Assembly: GCA_001778695.1 (NCBI GenBank)
Contig: MFHU01000005.1
Coordinates: 1 to 41,673, forward strand
Direction: 5' to 3'
Origin: Candidatus Giovannonibacteria bacterium RIFCSPHIGHO2_12_FULL_44_22
Lineage (GTDB): Bacteria; Patescibacteriota; Minisyncoccia; UBA11713; 2-01-FULL-45-33
Length of the DNA: 41,673 nucleotides
Within the stretch, counting starts at the first letter, position 1; every line of letters begins with the position of its first letter. The translations under genes and the position numbers were made by a program. The notes under the pieces were generated by a model. That model saw only the letters and a program-made list of their open reading frames with translations, ran no database searches and was not told where the DNA came from. Below are positions 1-6,820 of the stretch, one piece after another.

Positions 1-91
1 AAGTTTTGATTATCTCCTGCGTTAATGCCTTATGCGTTGTTTCTGGTTCGTAAGCTGATGAAAAAATTGGGGACAGTGCCAGCGTCCCCAT
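1..91 (-). CDS. N-terminus of an exported protein (partial)
   Basis: This short frame runs off the left edge and is missing from the ORF track because of its length. It reads MGTLALSPIFSSAYEPETTH and onward without a stop for 30 codons. The first residues are hydrophobic and end in SSAYEP, which looks like the end of a signal peptide. The ATG lies 20 nt after the stop of the upstream gene, on the same strand. The THKALTQEII stretch recalls zinc phospholipase/nuclease-like exported proteins that begin with a THxxLTxE motif, but this is only an impression from about 30 residues. A hairpin (GGGGAC/GTCCCC) overlaps the start codon; if the hairpin is a terminator for the upstream gene, this frame may not be a gene. 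Confidence 0.4.
   Translation of the reverse strand, partial: MGTLALSPIFSSAYEPETTHKALTQEIIKT
60..90 (-). terminator. Hairpin, possible Rho-independent terminator or REP-like palindrome
   Basis: On the minus strand GGGGAC (positions 89-84) pairs with GTCCCC (74-69) and is followed by AATTTTTTC. This has the form of an intrinsic terminator for the 162-aa gene just upstream. The same hairpin lies across the start of the partial frame 1-91, so the two readings compete. Similar GGGGAC...GTCCCC palindromes are also known as REP-type repeats near tyrosine transposases in other bacteria. Confidence 0.5.
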
Positions 92-111
92 GATTATTAT
101 TTTCAGTATTT

Positions 112-600
112 TCAGAGTTCTAAAATTTTCCATAAGCCTTTTTGATTTTTTCCTAGTAGAATTTCGTATTTTATCACTCTATTTTCATCAGTAATAACAA
201 ACCAAGCTTCATCCTCGTTTAATTTAGATTTTCTTAAAGAAAGAAATCTTTCAATGACTTTATTTAAATTTCCTGTGGTTTTGGCTTGTAATAAATCCGC
301 GCGCACATTTTCTTGATCGTCTATAAAAACGTATTTCGCTGCCAAGTCAGTATCCCCTTTTTTCAGAGCGTCAATAAAAAGCGCCAAGGTTTCCTCCGGC
401 GTTTTTCCGCCGTAAGTATCGGCCTCATAAAGTTTTTTTAAATCCTCATACTGCTTTTGCGTTTTCCTCGCCTCCAACCAATCGCGCAATATCCGCGGAT
501 TATTATAAAAATCCGCCCCATAAATCACCAAAAATCCCAAAACCACAATCGCCAAAAGCCCGGCAAAAAATTTCCAAAAATGTTTATTAAGCAAGCTCAT
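112..600 (-). CDS. Membrane-anchored hypothetical protein
   Basis: A 162-aa protein with one N-terminal membrane segment (about residues 10-29, FFAGLLAIVVLGFLVIYGAD) and a soluble C-terminal part likely outside the cell. The TPEETLALFIDALKKGD stretch resembles the first helix of NTF2-like/DUF4878-type domains, in which a TPEE...F..A...GD pattern is common; this is a weak family guess. The ATG is supported by a promoter placed 6 nt upstream (TTGACG, 16 nt, TAGCAT), giving a leaderless mRNA. It ends in TGA, which argues against a recoded genetic code. Function unknown. Confidence 0.75.
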   Translation of the reverse strand: MSLLNKHFWKFFAGLLAIVVLGFLVIYGADFYNNPRILRDWLEARKTQKQYEDLKKLYEADTYGGKTPEETLALFIDALKKGDTDLAAKYVFIDDQENVRADLLQAKTTGNLNKVIERFLSLRKSKLNEDEAWFVITDENRVIKYEILLGKNQKGLWKILEL

Positions 601-606
601 AAAACA

Positions 607-634
607 ATGCTAACAAACCCCCTGCCACCGTCAA
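607..634 (-). promoter_or_regulatory. Leaderless promoter of the 162-aa gene
   Basis: On the minus strand TTGACG (634-629) is followed after 16 nt by TAGCAT (612-607). The start codon at 600 lies 6 nt after the -10 box, so the transcript is predicted to start at or next to the ATG. Confidence 0.6.
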
Positions 635-692
635 CCCCCACACGCTCTCTATTTTGCGGAAATCAAATTTAAAAAAATAAATTTTTCATTTT

Positions 693-779
693 CGGAAGGG
701 GCGAGATTCGAACTCGCGATCCCGTTTCCGGGATGCTCGCTCTCCAAGCGAGTGCCTTAGACCACTCAGCCACCCTTCC
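693..779 (-). tRNA. tRNA-Ser (anticodon GGA)
   Basis: The minus strand folds as a class II tRNA: acceptor GGAAGGG/CCCTTCC, anticodon stem CTCGC/GCGAG around loop TTGGAGA (anticodon GGA, reading UCC/UCU), a long variable arm (CATCCCGGAAACGGGATC) and a T arm GCGAG-TTCGAAT-CTCGC. The discriminator base is G, as usual for bacterial serine tRNAs. CCA is not encoded (GAA follows the acceptor), so it must be added after transcription. Confidence 0.95.
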
Positions 780-797
780 AGCGCTGAAATTATATCT

Positions 798-1460
798 CTA
801 AATTTTCTTTCTAGCAAGAATCGCGACGCGCGATAAGTTCGCCGGAAAATCCTTCGGCTCAAGCGGGAGAGAATGGATATCTTCAAATCCCGCCCCGCGG
901 CATATCTCGCTAAGCTCGGCTAGACTGTGGGGCTTGAATTTGTAAACCATACCTAAAACCGCGCCGGCTGGGCTTTGCTTCACGCCGAGGTTCAAAAAGC
1001 TTCCGCCCGGCTTCAGAATAAGGGAGAGGCGCTGGATTGTCTTCTCGGCGTCAACATGCTCCAGGGCGCCGCTCAATAAAATAGAGTCAAAAAAATTTTG
1101 CTGGATTGAAATTTTTCTTCCGCTTCGAAAATCAAAAAGCTCCTCGGGAAAATTTAAATCGTTCCTGAAAACAGAAATATTGCTGATGCCGTCTTTTACA
1201 ATAACATCCTCCAGCTCCCGAAGCATCCGCGGTTCTATATCCGAAGCGTATATATCGGATTCCGGAAAACGCCTCGCAAAATAAAGGGCAAAAAGACCGG
1301 TTCCGCACCCGCCGTCAAAAATTTTCGCGCCGGGAGAAAAATTAAAGTCAATCCGGTCAAGAAAACTCTCAACTCCTCGTTTAAAACCGGAAAGGGTCAA
1401 AAAAGCGCCATAGATATTAGCGAGAGAGCCGTACTGTAAATGGTGATTAGTTTTCATCAT
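798..1460 (-). CDS. SAM-dependent class I methyltransferase
   Basis: A 220-aa protein with the Rossmann methyltransferase signature: motif I DGGCGTG at residues 49-55, an acidic residue at the end of beta 2 (YASDIEPRM), and a motif IV region FDSILLSGALEHV followed by LKPGGSFLNLG. The closest general type is the UbiE/Methyltransf_11/25 group of small-molecule methyltransferases; the substrate cannot be read from the sequence. The start at 1460 (MMKTNHH) is favoured because a TAAAAT box lies exactly 6 nt upstream (1467-1472), inside the gap after the htpX-like gene. It lies between tRNA-Ser and the htpX-like gene, all on the minus strand. Confidence 0.85.
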   Translation of the reverse strand: MMKTNHHLQYGSLANIYGAFLTLSGFKRGVESFLDRIDFNFSPGAKIFDGGCGTGLFALYFARRFPESDIYASDIEPRMLRELEDVIVKDGISNISVFRNDLNFPEELFDFRSGRKISIQQNFFDSILLSGALEHVDAEKTIQRLSLILKPGGSFLNLGVKQSPAGAVLGMVYKFKPHSLAELSEICRGAGFEDIHSLPLEPKDFPANLSRVAILARKKI

Positions 1461-1472
1461 AGCTTTATTTTA

Positions 1473-2381
1473 TCAAGCGCTCATCTCACGGAGTCGTTTA
1501 ATTCTCTCCTCTATCGGAGGATGGGTCATAAAAAGGCGCATCGCTTTCTTTTTAAACGGGCTCGCCTCGCTTCGCTTGCGAAGCGGGTCCGCGAACCAAA
1601 GATGGGCAGTTGTGGGAGTGGCGTGAGCCGTTGGAATCGGAACTTTTGAAATTTTCTCCAAAGCGCTGGCCAACCCTTCGGGATATCTGGTAAGCAAAGC
1701 GCCGGAAGCGTCCGCCAAAAATTCGCGTTTTCTGGAAATTGCGAGCTGTATTAAAGTTGTCGCTATCGGCGCCAAAATTGAAAGTACCACGCCGATTAAA
1801 ATAAAAAGTCCTCCGCCTTCCCTATTATCATTCCGGCCTCTTCCCCACCATAAACTTCTCATAAAAAAATCGGCGAGCAAAGAAACAAAACCGGCCAGCA
1901 CCACGGCTACGGTTGAAAGCAGCATATCGCGGTTTCCAATATGCGAAAGCTCATGCGCCAAAACGCCCTCCAACTCTGTTCTATCCAAAATATCCAAAAT
2001 GCCGGAAGTTACGGCGACCACAGCGTGCTCGGGGTCGCGGCCAGTGGCGAAAGCGTTCGGAGCCCTATCGGTCACCAAAAAAATCCTTGGCATTGGAAGC
2101 CCCGCGGCGATTGTGAGATTTTCCACGATATTATAGAGTTCCGGCGCGTCCTTTTTTTGAATCGCTTTCGCGCCTGTCATCGCCAAAACAATTTTATCGG
2201 AATACCAGTAAGAAATAAAACTCATAAAAATACTGAAAATCACGGCAAAAAATAAAATGCCTGGATTGCCGTAGATTTGCGAAAAAATCCAGCCCAAACC
2301 AATAACCACAATCAAAAAAACGGAGAAAAGCGCCCAAGTTTTCCGGATATTAGAATCGCGATAAGTGTAAATTGTCGCCAT
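1473..2381 (-). CDS. htpX: HtpX-like M48 family membrane zinc protease
   Basis: A 302-aa integral membrane metalloprotease that in known relatives degrades misfolded membrane proteins. It has two N-terminal membrane segments (about residues 16-33 and 41-58), the HExxH zinc motif HELSH at residues 143-147, two further hydrophobic segments, and the third ligand region REFLADASGALLT near residue 220. The C-terminal THPPIEERI is typical of the family. Between FADPL and FKKKAMRLF there is an extra KRSEAS stretch encoded by a DNA palindrome (1568-1585), an apparent in-frame insertion. LemA and a small membrane protein are encoded directly upstream; a lemA-htpX pairing is common in bacteria. Confidence 0.93.
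   Translation of the reverse strand: MATIYTYRDSNIRKTWALFSVFLIVVIGLGWIFSQIYGNPGILFFAVIFSIFMSFISYWYSDKIVLAMTGAKAIQKKDAPELYNIVENLTIAAGLPMPRIFLVTDRAPNAFATGRDPEHAVVAVTSGILDILDRTELEGVLAHELSHIGNRDMLLSTVAVVLAGFVSLLADFFMRSLWWGRGRNDNREGGGLFILIGVVLSILAPIATTLIQLAISRKREFLADASGALLTRYPEGLASALEKISKVPIPTAHATPTTAHLWFADPLRKRSEASPFKKKAMRLFMTHPPIEERIKRLREMSA
1568..1585. repeat. Palindrome inside the htpX-like gene
   Basis: CGCTTCGC, a 2-nt loop, then GCGAAGCG form a perfect 8-bp inverted repeat inside coding sequence. It falls at a loop of the protein just before the conserved THPP region, where a small insertion would be tolerated. Confidence 0.6.
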
Positions 2382-2387
2382 ATTTTT

Positions 2388-2621
2388 TTATTTTCTGCTT
2401 CGCCTAAGATATATAAAGAAAATGACCACCAGTGACGCCAAGAGCAGATAAAACAAAAATAATACGAGCTCCATTGACCAGCTTGCCATTTCCAGCCAGG
2501 CGGAGGTGTTGGTGGGATCCGCAAGGTTGATTTGCGCGATTCCGTAATGCAAAAAAACAATCACCCCCAAAATCAGGAGTATGTTAAACAGCGCCAAAAA
2601 TCTTACGAATCGCCAAATCAT
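2388..2621 (-). CDS. Small two-helix membrane protein
   Basis: A 77-aa protein that is nearly all membrane: one hydrophobic helix at about residues 5-26 (FVRFLALFNILLILGVIVFL) and another at about 48-71 (WSMELVLFLFYLLLASLVVIFF), ending in the basic tail YLRRSRK. It starts at the nucleotide next to the stop of lemA (2622) and ends 6 nt before the htpX-like start, so the three genes form one operon. No family is recognised; it may assist the LemA/HtpX pair in the membrane, which is inference from position only. Confidence 0.7.
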   Translation of the reverse strand: MIWRFVRFLALFNILLILGVIVFLHYGIAQINLADPTNTSAWLEMASWSMELVLFLFYLLLASLVVIFFIYLRRSRK

Positions 2622-3179
2622 TTAAAATTTTACTTTTATTGGCTCTTTCTCGGCTTGCGAGTCCACGCCGAAAAATTCCATTTTAGAGAATCCAAAAGAA
2701 GACGCGAGAATATTCGTGGGGAAAGTATCTATTTTGGTGTTTAACTCCATCACGTTGCCGTTGTAGAACCTGCGGGCGGCTTGAATTTTATTTTCGGTGT
2801 CGGCCAATTCCCTCTGTAAATCCAAAAAATTGGCGTTGGCTTTTAAATCCGGATAATTTTCGGCAACCGCGAAAAGAGTTTTGAGATTTAGCGATAGCGC
2901 GTCTTCCGCTTGAGCTTTTTCGTTAAGCGATCCACTTCCGGAAATTGCTTTAGCGCGCGCCATAGTAACATTTTCAAAAACCTGCCTTTCGTGCTGCATA
3001 TAACCTTTTACGGTTTCCACCAAATTTGGAATCAAATCGTACCGGCGCTTAAGCTGGACATCAATATCCGAGAGCGCCTCTTTAGCTCTATACATCAAAG
3101 AAACCAGCCGGTTGTAGGCCAAAATAACCCAAAGCGCGATTAAAACCGCTACCCCCAAAACCCAATATAAAACGTTCAT
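2622..3179 (-). CDS. LemA family protein
   Basis: A 185-aa protein with an N-terminal membrane anchor (VLYWVLGVAVLIALWVILAY) and the family signature YNRLVSLMYRAKEALSDIDV followed by LKRRYDLIPNLVETVKGYM. The rest is helical, with the conserved ENYPDLKANANFLDLQ and ENKIQAARRFYN blocks. The length matches the family (about 185-200 aa). The domain is expected outside the membrane; the biochemical role of LemA is not established. The ATG is supported by a TATAAT box 7 nt upstream (3187-3192). It leads an operon with the small membrane protein and the htpX-like protease. Confidence 0.93.
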   Translation of the reverse strand: MNVLYWVLGVAVLIALWVILAYNRLVSLMYRAKEALSDIDVQLKRRYDLIPNLVETVKGYMQHERQVFENVTMARAKAISGSGSLNEKAQAEDALSLNLKTLFAVAENYPDLKANANFLDLQRELADTENKIQAARRFYNGNVMELNTKIDTFPTNILASSFGFSKMEFFGVDSQAEKEPIKVKF

Positions 3180-3212
3180 AACTTAAATTATAGCAAAAAA
3201 ATAAGAAAAATA

Positions 3213-4862
3213 TTAATAATCCATATGTCCTCCACCCATGCCCCCGCCTGCAGGCGTTTCTTTTTTTGCCGGAATTTCGGTGATCGCGGCGCCGATGGTG
3301 AGATAATTTGCCGCGACAGAGATGGCATTTATGAACGCCGTCTTGGTAACTTTTAAGGGGTCAATAATTCCTGCTTCTTTTAAGTCGCCAATTTTATTTG
3401 TGATGGCGTTAAAGCCCGTCCAGTTTTTCTGCGCGTCGGACTTTGCAAAACGCAATTCCTCAACGACTTTTATGGGCTCGCCGCTATTTGCGACAATAGC
3501 CGAAACCGGCGCTTCCAAGGCGCGCTTTAAAATCGCCCAGGATGCTTTCACAACCGCCTGCTCATTTTCTTTTGCTCCGGCGCTGGAAATGCTTACATTA
3601 AATAACGCCATTCCCCCGCCCGGAACAATCCCTTCCTCCATTGCGGCGCGGGTTGCCGAAACAGCGTCTTCTACGCGTTGCTTTAATTCTTTTTGGGCAG
3701 ATTCTGTCGGAGCTCCAACTTTAATCACGGCAACGCCTCCGGCAAGTTTTCCAACGCGTTCTTTTAAATTTTTCTTTTCATATTCCGAATCGGTTTTTTG
3801 AATTTGCGCTTTGATTTGGGCAACCCTTTCTTCAATGGCTTTTTTGGCGCCCTTGCCGCCGACTATCGTGGTGTTGTCTTTATCCGCGATTACGCGATGC
3901 GCCCGCCCTAAATCCGCCACATGGACATTTTCTAATTTTTTACCGAGATCCTCCGAAATAAAATTGGCTCCCGCCACCATCGCGATGTCCTGAAGCATTT
4001 CCTTCCGCCTGTCCCCGAAACCTGGCGCTTTTACCGCCAAAATATTAAATACGCCGCGGATTTTATTTACCACCAAAGTCGCCAGAGCTTCTCCGTCCAC
4101 TTCATCCGCGATAATTACCAGCTCTTTTTTTCCGGTTTGCACGACTTCCTCCAAAAGTTTTATAAAATCGGAAATCGCCGAGATTTTTTTATCCGTCACT
4201 AAAATATAAGGGTCTTCCAAAACCGCTTCCATTTTTTCCTGGTCGGAAATCATGTAAGGAGAAATGAAGCCCCTATCAAATTGCATGCCTTCAACCAAAT
4301 CGTAAGCGTTGCCAATAGTGTTGGAATCTTCAATCGTCACAACGCCCTCTTTACCTACCTTGGCCATAACATCGGCGATGAGTTTGCCTATATCGCTGTC
4401 TTTGGCGGAAAGCGTGGCCACCTCATGAATTTTTTTATTGTCGTTAATTTCCTCTTTTTGCGCTTCCAGTGCTTTGAGCACCGCTTCGCTTCCTTTTTTT
4501 AATTCCTCGGCAAGCTGTATGACGTTAAAACCTTTTTCTTTAATAGCTCGCTCGCCTTCTTCAATCATAGCGTGCGCCAAAACAACGGCGGTTGAAGTGC
4601 CGTCCCCCACTTTATCGTTGGTTTTGTCGGCGGCTTGTTTTATAAACTCCGCGCCGAGATTTTCATATTTATCCTGAAGCTCAATTTCTTTGGCGACAGT
4701 TACTCCGTCAAAAGTCACTTGCGGAGCGCCGTAACTTTTTTCTATCACGGCGGCGCGACCACGAGGCCCCAAGGTCATTCGCACGGCTTCGGCCAATTTG
4801 TCTATGCCTTTTTTCATCGCCTCTCTGGCATTTTCATTAAATAAAATTTGTTTTGCTGACAT
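3213..4862 (-). CDS. groL: Chaperonin GroEL (60 kDa subunit)
   Basis: A 549-aa group I chaperonin that folds proteins in an ATP-driven double ring capped by GroES. The N-terminal AKQILFNENAREAMKKGIDK, the nucleotide-site block KVGDGTSTAVVLAHAM (about residues 86-101), and the C-terminal glycine/methionine tail (GGGMGGGHMDY) all fit. Length is normal. It lies 4 nt after groES in the same operon and depends on the CIRCE-controlled promoter upstream of groES. Confidence 0.99.
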   Translation of the reverse strand: MSAKQILFNENAREAMKKGIDKLAEAVRMTLGPRGRAAVIEKSYGAPQVTFDGVTVAKEIELQDKYENLGAEFIKQAADKTNDKVGDGTSTAVVLAHAMIEEGERAIKEKGFNVIQLAEELKKGSEAVLKALEAQKEEINDNKKIHEVATLSAKDSDIGKLIADVMAKVGKEGVVTIEDSNTIGNAYDLVEGMQFDRGFISPYMISDQEKMEAVLEDPYILVTDKKISAISDFIKLLEEVVQTGKKELVIIADEVDGEALATLVVNKIRGVFNILAVKAPGFGDRRKEMLQDIAMVAGANFISEDLGKKLENVHVADLGRAHRVIADKDNTTIVGGKGAKKAIEERVAQIKAQIQKTDSEYEKKNLKERVGKLAGGVAVIKVGAPTESAQKELKQRVEDAVSATRAAMEEGIVPGGGMALFNVSISSAGAKENEQAVVKASWAILKRALEAPVSAIVANSGEPIKVVEELRFAKSDAQKNWTGFNAITNKIGDLKEAGIIDPLKVTKTAFINAISVAANYLTIGAAITEIPAKKETPAGGGMGGGHMDY

Positions 4863-4866
4863 ATTT

Positions 4867-5169
4867 TTATTGAATTATTCCTAAAATATCTTCCTCTTTG
4901 GCGATTAAATATTCTTTGTCATCTATTTTAATCTCCGTCGGCCCGTATTTGGAAAATAAAACTTTATCGCCCACTTTCACGGAAAGCGGTTGCAATGTCC
5001 CATTTTCCAATCTTTTGCCTTCCCCAACGGCAATAACTTTGCCTTCCATGGGCTTCTCCTTGTCCGCGGTGTCTGGTATCAAAATCCCGCCTTTTGAAGT
5101 TTTCGCCTTTTCGTCTTCCGACAATGGCTCAATCAAAACCCTGTCGCCTAGTGGTTTAATGTTCAACAT
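4867..5169 (-). CDS. groS: Co-chaperonin GroES
   Basis: A 100-aa GroES with the usual order: [12 protein letters not shown], the mobile loop ([18 protein letters not shown]) and the final KEEDILGII. It forms the heptameric lid on GroEL. The ATG at 5169 follows an untranslated leader of about 50 nt carrying a CIRCE operator; no clear Shine-Dalgarno is visible (AAAATATACTT precedes the ATG). Confidence 0.98.
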   Translation of the reverse strand: MLNIKPLGDRVLIEPLSEDEKAKTSKGGILIPDTADKEKPMEGKVIAVGEGKRLENGTLQPLSVKVGDKVLFSKYGPTEIKIDDKEYLIAKEEDILGIIQ

Positions 5170-5190
5170 AAGTATATTTTGGCTTCTAAG

Positions 5191-5217
5191 TTAGCACTCT
5201 CGACTAAAGACTGCTAA
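5191..5217 (-). promoter_or_regulatory. CIRCE operator (HrcA binding site)
   Basis: TTAGCACTC, a 9-nt spacer and GACTGCTAA match the CIRCE consensus TTAGCACTC-N9-GAGTGCTAA with one change in the second arm. It sits just after the -10 box of the groES promoter, so HrcA binding would block transcription start. HrcA itself is not encoded in this window. Confidence 0.93.
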
Positions 5218-5222
5218 TAGCG

Positions 5223-5252
5223 ATACTATCAAAACTCCCCTTTCCGTGTCAA
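5223..5252 (-). promoter_or_regulatory. groES-groEL promoter
   Basis: On the minus strand a perfect TTGACA (5252-5247) is followed after 18 nt by TAGTAT (5228-5223). The predicted start point falls inside the CIRCE element. Confidence 0.8.
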
Positions 5253-5270
5253 GGTTACAAACAAAAACGT

Positions 5271-5933
5271 TTATTCAATAATATCTTTCTTTAATTTACG
5301 GGCCTCATGAACAAAAAATTTTTGCCATTTTGCAGGAGCTATTTTTTGAATCATTCGAGGGTAATCTTTTGCTTTTTTTGCTTTCATAAACCGCATGCCC
5401 AATTGCAAAGGGTCTATGTTCCAGTCAAATTTGGCCTTGGCTTTTTTGATAAGATCTTGAATTTTAAAGCGGTTTTTTGCGCAAATGCAGAATAGGTCTA
5501 TATAATCTCTGGCATTTGTGCGCTGATAAATTGTAAATAATTTATTGACCGCAATATCAATAAGGCTATCCACACTGATTCTGCGCGCCAAAACCCCTTT
5601 TTCTATGCGCGGGAATGGGAAATAAGTAAATTCCGTTTTGATTATTTTATTGGAAATGTGAAAAAAAATCAAATTTCTATTGAAACTTTGTTGAAAATCC
5701 ATTTTAGCCGCGCCTACGTTGTCTTTTATTTTCTTGAGCGCAATGTCTAAGTTTAGAGTATCAATTTCAATCTCCGAAAAGAAATCTAAATCTTCGGAAT
5801 AGCGATGGTGAAGATAAAACTCGGCAAGAGCAGTTCCTCCGGTGAGATAAAAATTTTCTCCCAGAAATTTATTTTGGGCAACCGCATCCAGAAGCCGAAT
5901 TTGATATTTATCAAGAATGCTAGTTTTTGACAT
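5271..5933 (-). CDS. AbiEii/AbiGii-type nucleotidyltransferase toxin
   Basis: A 220-aa DUF1814 protein. It carries the nucleotidyltransferase loop TGGTALA (residues 31-37) and the metal-binding SEDLDFF (46-52), followed by the RISVDSLIDIAVNKLFTIYQR helix and NARDYIDLFCI that mark AbiEii-like toxins. Characterised relatives transfer nucleotides to tRNA or act in abortive phage infection. It overlaps the small upstream gene by 14 nt, so the two are co-transcribed from the promoter at 6127-6155. The usual AbiEi wHTH antitoxin is absent, so the 66-aa partner is the only candidate antitoxin. Confidence 0.88.
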   Translation of the reverse strand: MSKTSILDKYQIRLLDAVAQNKFLGENFYLTGGTALAEFYLHHRYSEDLDFFSEIEIDTLNLDIALKKIKDNVGAAKMDFQQSFNRNLIFFHISNKIIKTEFTYFPFPRIEKGVLARRISVDSLIDIAVNKLFTIYQRTNARDYIDLFCICAKNRFKIQDLIKKAKAKFDWNIDPLQLGMRFMKAKKAKDYPRMIQKIAPAKWQKFFVHEARKLKKDIIE

Positions 5934-6120
5934 GGAAAATGAGACTTAGAAATTTTTTGCGCGCCGGGTCTAGAGTTAACTTGCTCCAATATTTTTTAAG
6001 CGTCTTGGCATTAAGTTTTGTGCCGTTTAGACCGAAATTTATTTTTTGCTCGAGCCTCCAGATTTCATAAGCCTCTCGATTTTTTTTAAGTTCTTTTGTG
6101 TTTGTTGACCAATTATACAT
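5920..6120 (-). CDS. Small partner protein of the AbiEii-like toxin
   Basis: A 66-aa basic protein (MYNWSTNTKELKKNREAYEI...) with no family I recognise. It lies immediately upstream of the toxin and overlaps it by 14 nt. The start is supported by a strong promoter with TATAAT 6 nt upstream. Antitoxin-first order is typical of type II/IV modules, so it may neutralise the toxin, but it is far shorter than AbiEi and shows no clear wHTH. Alternatively it could be a remnant N-terminal piece of a longer gene. Confidence 0.65.
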   Translation of the reverse strand: MYNWSTNTKELKKNREAYEIWRLEQKINFGLNGTKLNAKTLKKYWSKLTLDPARKKFLSLIFHVKN

Positions 6121-6126
6121 GCGACC

Positions 6127-6155
6127 ATTATAGCATTTTTAGCTTTAAAAAGCAA
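6127..6155 (-). promoter_or_regulatory. Leaderless promoter of the AbiEii-like pair
   Basis: On the minus strand TTGCTT (6155-6150), a 17-nt spacer and a perfect TATAAT (6132-6127) precede the ATG at 6120 by 6 nt. Confidence 0.8.
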
Positions 6156-6235
6156 AAGGTGCGGGGTCAAGGTTTCTAATTCTAAACCCGCTATGGATTT
6201 AAAAATGACTATTCGTCCACGAAACGGGCGTCAAT

Positions 6236-6820
6236 TTATATACCTATATGCTTACCAAGTATTTGTGCGAAAGAGTAAGCGTCTTCTTTTAGTTCTTCCA
6301 TTAATTTATGCATGATTTTTTCATTGTTGCCAGTTCGAAATAAATAATAAGCAAAGTTATTATTTGCATCATAGATTATGTTATGAGATTTATTTCCTTC
6401 CGGATAATGAAAAAATTGATTTTCAAAATCGACTGGAGGTATAAAGTTTTTACTCTTAACGTCATCTAATTTTTGCAACGGTTCTAATTTGCCGTATTTT
6501 TCACACATTATTTTCAGTTCTCTGCATTCTTTATCATTCAACCCCTTTTCTTCCTTGTATTTTTCAAGATTATTAATTAAATCGTGTTCCCAAAGCTTAT
6601 TTTTCGTGAAAGGAAATAAGGACTTTATTCCAAGTTCCAGTGCGTGTTTGAAATTCCAAAATGCAGGTATGAACGCAACAGCTTCATACGGAAAGCCCGG
6701 ATCTTTTGGATCGCGTTTTAAATAAGCATCCGCACATACACAAGTTGCGCCAATATAACCAAGGGCAAAATCACGCCAATTTGAAATTTGATTAATGCTA
6801 CGATCCTTCTCTACACTCAT
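6236..6820 (-). CDS. HEPN-like hypothetical protein coupled to a protease
   Basis: A 194-aa soluble protein. The stretch AFWNFKHALELGIKSLFPF...WEHDLINNLEKYK and a later FHYPEGNKSHN resemble HEPN-domain proteins, where a helix of the form xxxAiElxLKxLl, a GHdLxxL helix and a final RYP-type motif are common. The canonical RxxxxH RNase motif is not evident, so it may be a non-catalytic HEPN. It starts with an ATGA overlap on the stop of the trypsin-like gene (4-nt overlap at 6817-6820), implying translational coupling and joint function. Family assignment is tentative. Confidence 0.6.
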   Translation of the reverse strand: MSVEKDRSINQISNWRDFALGYIGATCVCADAYLKRDPKDPGFPYEAVAFIPAFWNFKHALELGIKSLFPFTKNKLWEHDLINNLEKYKEEKGLNDKECRELKIMCEKYGKLEPLQKLDDVKSKNFIPPVDFENQFFHYPEGNKSHNIIYDANNNFAYYLFRTGNNEKIMHKLMEELKEDAYSFAQILGKHIGI

